Below are positions 62,131 through 64,000 of a stretch of 64,000 nt of DNA, in pieces. The position numbers and the translations under genes were made by a program. The notes below the pieces were generated by a model that worked only from the letters and a program-made list of their open reading frames with translations, had not been told where the DNA came from and did not search any database. The stretch is from positions 124,001 to 188,000 of the forward strand of contig CAWDXZ010000005.1 in the NCBI GenBank assembly GCA_963806455.1. The letters run 5' to 3'. This DNA comes from Bog-756 sp963806455. Its GTDB lineage: Bacteria > Actinomycetota > Acidimicrobiia > Acidimicrobiales > RAAP-2. Every line of letters begins with the position of its first letter. The stretch's first letter is position 1.

Positions 62131-63147
62131 TTATGACGCCTTCTGTGCAAGCTCCACAACTGGCAGAGGTTCGTTGATCCAGGCCATAGTCGGCAGCTTC
62201 GGAGGCTGGGGCCGGCGGTGGCAGAACCGCGCCGGGTTCGCTGCGTAGGCCGCATCGAGGGTCTCGGCCCGCTGGGATCGAACTTCCTCCGCGGTGCCGT
62301 AGTGCACCGAGGCCGGCGTGTGGTAGCCGATGCCTGAGTGGCGGTGCTCGTGGTTGTAGTAAGCGAAGAACGCCTCGCAAAACGCCCGAGCGTCTTGGAT
62401 GCAGCCGAACCGTTCGGGGAACGCCGGGCAGTACTTGAGGGTCTTGAACTGCGCCTCGCTGTAGGGATTGTCGTTGCTCACGTGCGGCCGGCTGTGGCTG
62501 CGGCCGATGCCCAAGAACGTGAGCAGCTCGGTCACCGGGTTCGACGTCATCGACGAGCCGCGATCGGCATGGATGGTGAGTTGGTCCGGCGGGACCTGGT
62601 GACGCGCCACGGCGTCGGCGATGAGCTCCTTGGCGAGCTCGCCTGACTCAGAGGGCGCCACACACCAGGCGACGACGTAGCGGCTGAAGATGTCGAGCAC
62701 GACGTAGAGGTCGTAGTACACGCCGCGTTGTGGACCCTTCAGCTTCGTGATGTCCCACGACCACACGACCAAGGGCGCGCCGGCGACGAGCTCGGGCTTG
62801 ACCTTCGCCGGGTGCGTCGCCTGGCGGCGGCGCTCGCGCACCTCGCCCTGGGACCACAGGATCCGGTAGTAGCTGGACTCAGAAGCCAGGTAGACGCCTT
62901 CGTCGAGGAGGCTGAAGTAGACCTGGGCCGGCGAGCAGTCGGCGAAGCGAGCCGAGCGCAGCACCTCGAGCACGGCGTCGACCTCTTGGTCGCTGAGCTT
63001 GTTGGGCGGCGCGGGTCGGGGCTTGGGTTCCGTCGTGCGGCACGGCTTGAGCCGGCGGTAGTGGCTGGCTCGGGCCCGCCCGACGGCGGCACAGGCCGTC
63101 TTGGTGCCCAGAAGTGGCTCGACCACGGCGAAGCACTCGTCGATCAC
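62131..63147 (-). CDS. IS3-family transposase OrfB (DDE integrase core)
   Basis: 338 aa from GTG 63147. Integrase-core motifs: WSWDITKLKGPQRGVYYDLY (first Asp), LTIHADRGSSMTSNPV (second Asp) and VSNDNPYSEAQFKTLKY (Glu), all intact. The GTG overlaps the orfA stop (GTGA, 63144-63147), so OrfB may be made by coupled re-initiation rather than, or besides, the -1 frameshift usual in this family; the orfB frame remains open upstream to 63387 within orfA. The adjoining stop is 12 bp from the left end of the element. Confidence 0.92.
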   Translation of the reverse strand: MIDECFAVVEPLLGTKTACAAVGRARASHYRRLKPCRTTEPKPRPAPPNKLSDQEVDAVLEVLRSARFADCSPAQVYFSLLDEGVYLASESSYYRILWSQGEVRERRRQATHPAKVKPELVAGAPLVVWSWDITKLKGPQRGVYYDLYVVLDIFSRYVVAWCVAPSESGELAKELIADAVARHQVPPDQLTIHADRGSSMTSNPVTELLTFLGIGRSHSRPHVSNDNPYSEAQFKTLKYCPAFPERFGCIQDARAFCEAFFAYYNHEHRHSGIGYHTPASVHYGTAEEVRSQRAETLDAAYAANPARFCHRRPQPPKLPTMAWINEPLPVVELAQKAS

Positions 63148-63590
63148 CGCCTCGGCCCCTCTTCGGACTGCTGGGTCGTCTCCGGAGTGCTCTGCGCCAG
63201 CAGCTGCGCCAAGAGCTCCGATGCTTTTCCCTGGGCCTCGAGCGCCGTGCGGTGTCGGCCCAGCTGGTCTTCGAGCTTGGCGTTGCGCCTGCGCACCAGG
63301 TCGAGCTCGCGCTCGGCCGCCGAGCGCTTCTTGCGGTGCTTGGGAGCCAGTCCCGACAAAGCACCGACGTCTCGAGCGCGCTGCCACTCGACGATGTGGC
63401 TCGAGTACAGGCCCTCTCGGCGCAACAGGGCGCCCTTGCCCCCGTCCTCGGTGATCCGTTCGTACTCTTCCAAGATGGCCAGCTTGTAGTCGGCGCTGAA
63501 CTGGCGCCGCTTCGGTCTGGCCGCCGGATTGTCTTCGGGCACGGTCCCATTCTGGGCGCGCTTCGTCACAGGTGCTGATGTCATGGTCAT
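63144..63590 (-). CDS. IS3-family transposase OrfA (HTH and leucine-zipper part)
   Basis: 148 aa. The HTH region RRQFSADYKLAILEEYERI and the following EGLYSSHIVEWQRARDVG are followed by a coiled coil (SAAERELDLVRRRNAKLEDQ) that links to OrfB. It starts at ATG 63590 (or 63584) and ends in GTGA overlapping orfB. Together with orfB it makes the active transposase. Confidence 0.88.
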   Translation of the reverse strand: MTMTSAPVTKRAQNGTVPEDNPAARPKRRQFSADYKLAILEEYERITEDGGKGALLRREGLYSSHIVEWQRARDVGALSGLAPKHRKKRSAAERELDLVRRRNAKLEDQLGRHRTALEAQGKASELLAQLLAQSTPETTQQSEEGPRR

Positions 63591-63648
63591 TTGGTCTACG
63601 TGTTCCTGACTCGCCCTGGTGGGATGGTGGGCTACTGCAGGTGTCTCA

Positions 63649-64000
63649 CGTCAGCCTGACAGACAGGGAACCGCCGTGTGGCTCCGGCACCACCTCCACA
63701 CCCTGCACTGCGTTCGATTGAACGGGTTCTATAGGAACGCCTCGGCGGATACGCAGGTGCGGCGTGAAGTGGTCTCCCGTGCGGTCGAGGCAGTCGGTGC
63801 GGCCTGGGGAGTCCCGCTCACACATTCGGCGACCTCATCACCTGGCATGGGCATGGTCCATGGAGTAGCCGGATATGACCCCCCTGCACATTGTGAACGT
63901 GAGGGGATGGCCGCAGGGGTCACGTCATATATCCCTCTACCGCATAAGGGACCCATACGTCGCAGCCGCATCCCGTCCTTCTCCCCGTTGACCCAACTTC
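63649..64000. other. Right edge of window, no secure gene
   Basis: A plus-strand frame from GTG 63676 (AGGGA upstream) stays open to the edge and reads VWLRHHLHTLHCVRLN ... VRREVVSRAVEAVGAAWGVP; the opposite strand is open at 63729-63971. Neither has recognisable motifs, so no CDS is called. Confidence 0.2.
63873..63930. repeat. Composite inverted repeat near right edge
   Basis: ATATGAC (63873-63879) pairs with GTCATAT (63924-63930), and CCCTGC inside the first arm (63882-63887) pairs with GCAGGG (63913-63918), leaving a loop of about 25 nt. The two stems are in register and could form one long imperfect hairpin or mark a site for DNA-binding proteins. Confidence 0.5.

Larger units (their letters stand above)
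62119..63648 (-). mobile_element. IS3-family insertion sequence (about 1.53 kb), apparently complete
   Basis: Bounded by TGAGACAC (62119-62126) and its complement GTGTCTCA (63641-63648), the TG...CA type of end expected for IS3 elements. Only these eight bases pair strictly; interior end matches are weak. The element contains orfA and orfB on the minus strand. The flanking bases (GATT left, CGTC right) are not a target-site duplication, so the insertion is either old or rearranged, or the ends extend differently. Confidence 0.6.

Overview
The window reads as chromosome of a high-GC actinobacterium, most probably an uncultured or little-studied member of the class Acidimicrobiia. This is an inference from three things: very GC-rich coding with strong Shine-Dalgarno sequences and many GTG/TTG starts; coenzyme-F420-type enzymes (PPOX and LLM families) next to CoA/lipid enzymes (DUF35 OB-fold protein, SDRs, PaaI-type thioesterases); and two secreted proteins carrying six 42-residue repeats of the 'GYWLVASDGGIFTFGDA' kind, which I associate with Acidimicrobiia and relatives. 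No rRNA, tRNA or CRISPR array was seen.

Layout. 0-9 kb: metabolic block with a DUF35 protein fragment, a sulfatase overlapping a low-molecular-weight phosphatase, an intact F420/PPOX protein beside a decayed PPOX gene broken by a short tandem repeat, an SDR, a DapB-like reductase, and an ABC exporter coupled to an LLM oxidoreductase. 8.6-9.3 kb: a gene-poor island with a 13-bp tandem repeat, a cluster of GGAGnnnCTCC inverted repeats, a terminator and two small candidate genes. 9.4-18.9 kb: an MFS exporter, an HdeD-like protein, an SDR, a complete Fe(III)-type ABC importer with a DtxR-like site over its promoter, and a tight operon of two double-hotdog thioesterases plus an SDR. 19-30.7 kb: a GH13 glucosidase, a long XRE regulator, membrane proteins including a GT87 mannosyltransferase, a PIG-L deacetylase and several small conserved proteins.

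30.9-50 kb: a run of cell-envelope genes. It contains a ScyD/ScyE-like protein and a GH43-like protein that share the 42-aa repeat module, a second GH43-like protein, an LPXTG protein with a threonine stalk, a right-handed beta-helix protein, an Ig-like secreted protein, an OafA-type acyltransferase, a lipoprotein, and two paralogous membrane proteins whose pore-like loop lacks the K+-channel selectivity filter. DUF2252 and DUF1622 genes and a 50-aa two-helix membrane protein sit among them. I infer a role in building and decorating an exported glycan or surface layer; nothing in the sequence proves this.

50-64 kb: accessory DNA, visibly less GC-rich in places. It holds an SRPBCC protein, an AT-richer methyltransferase, a DUF2142 membrane protein, an IS30 transposase, a UDP-sulfoquinovose synthase (SQD1/SqdB type) with an inverted-repeat leader, a lipoprotein, a truncated ricin-type lectin, an IS3 orfA fragment, a degenerate HNH-like gene and a complete IS3-family element. 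A recurring theme is short tandem duplications of many unit lengths (10, 13, 16, 17, 20, 48 and 126 bp), some in spacers, one inside a dead gene and one encoding protein repeats.
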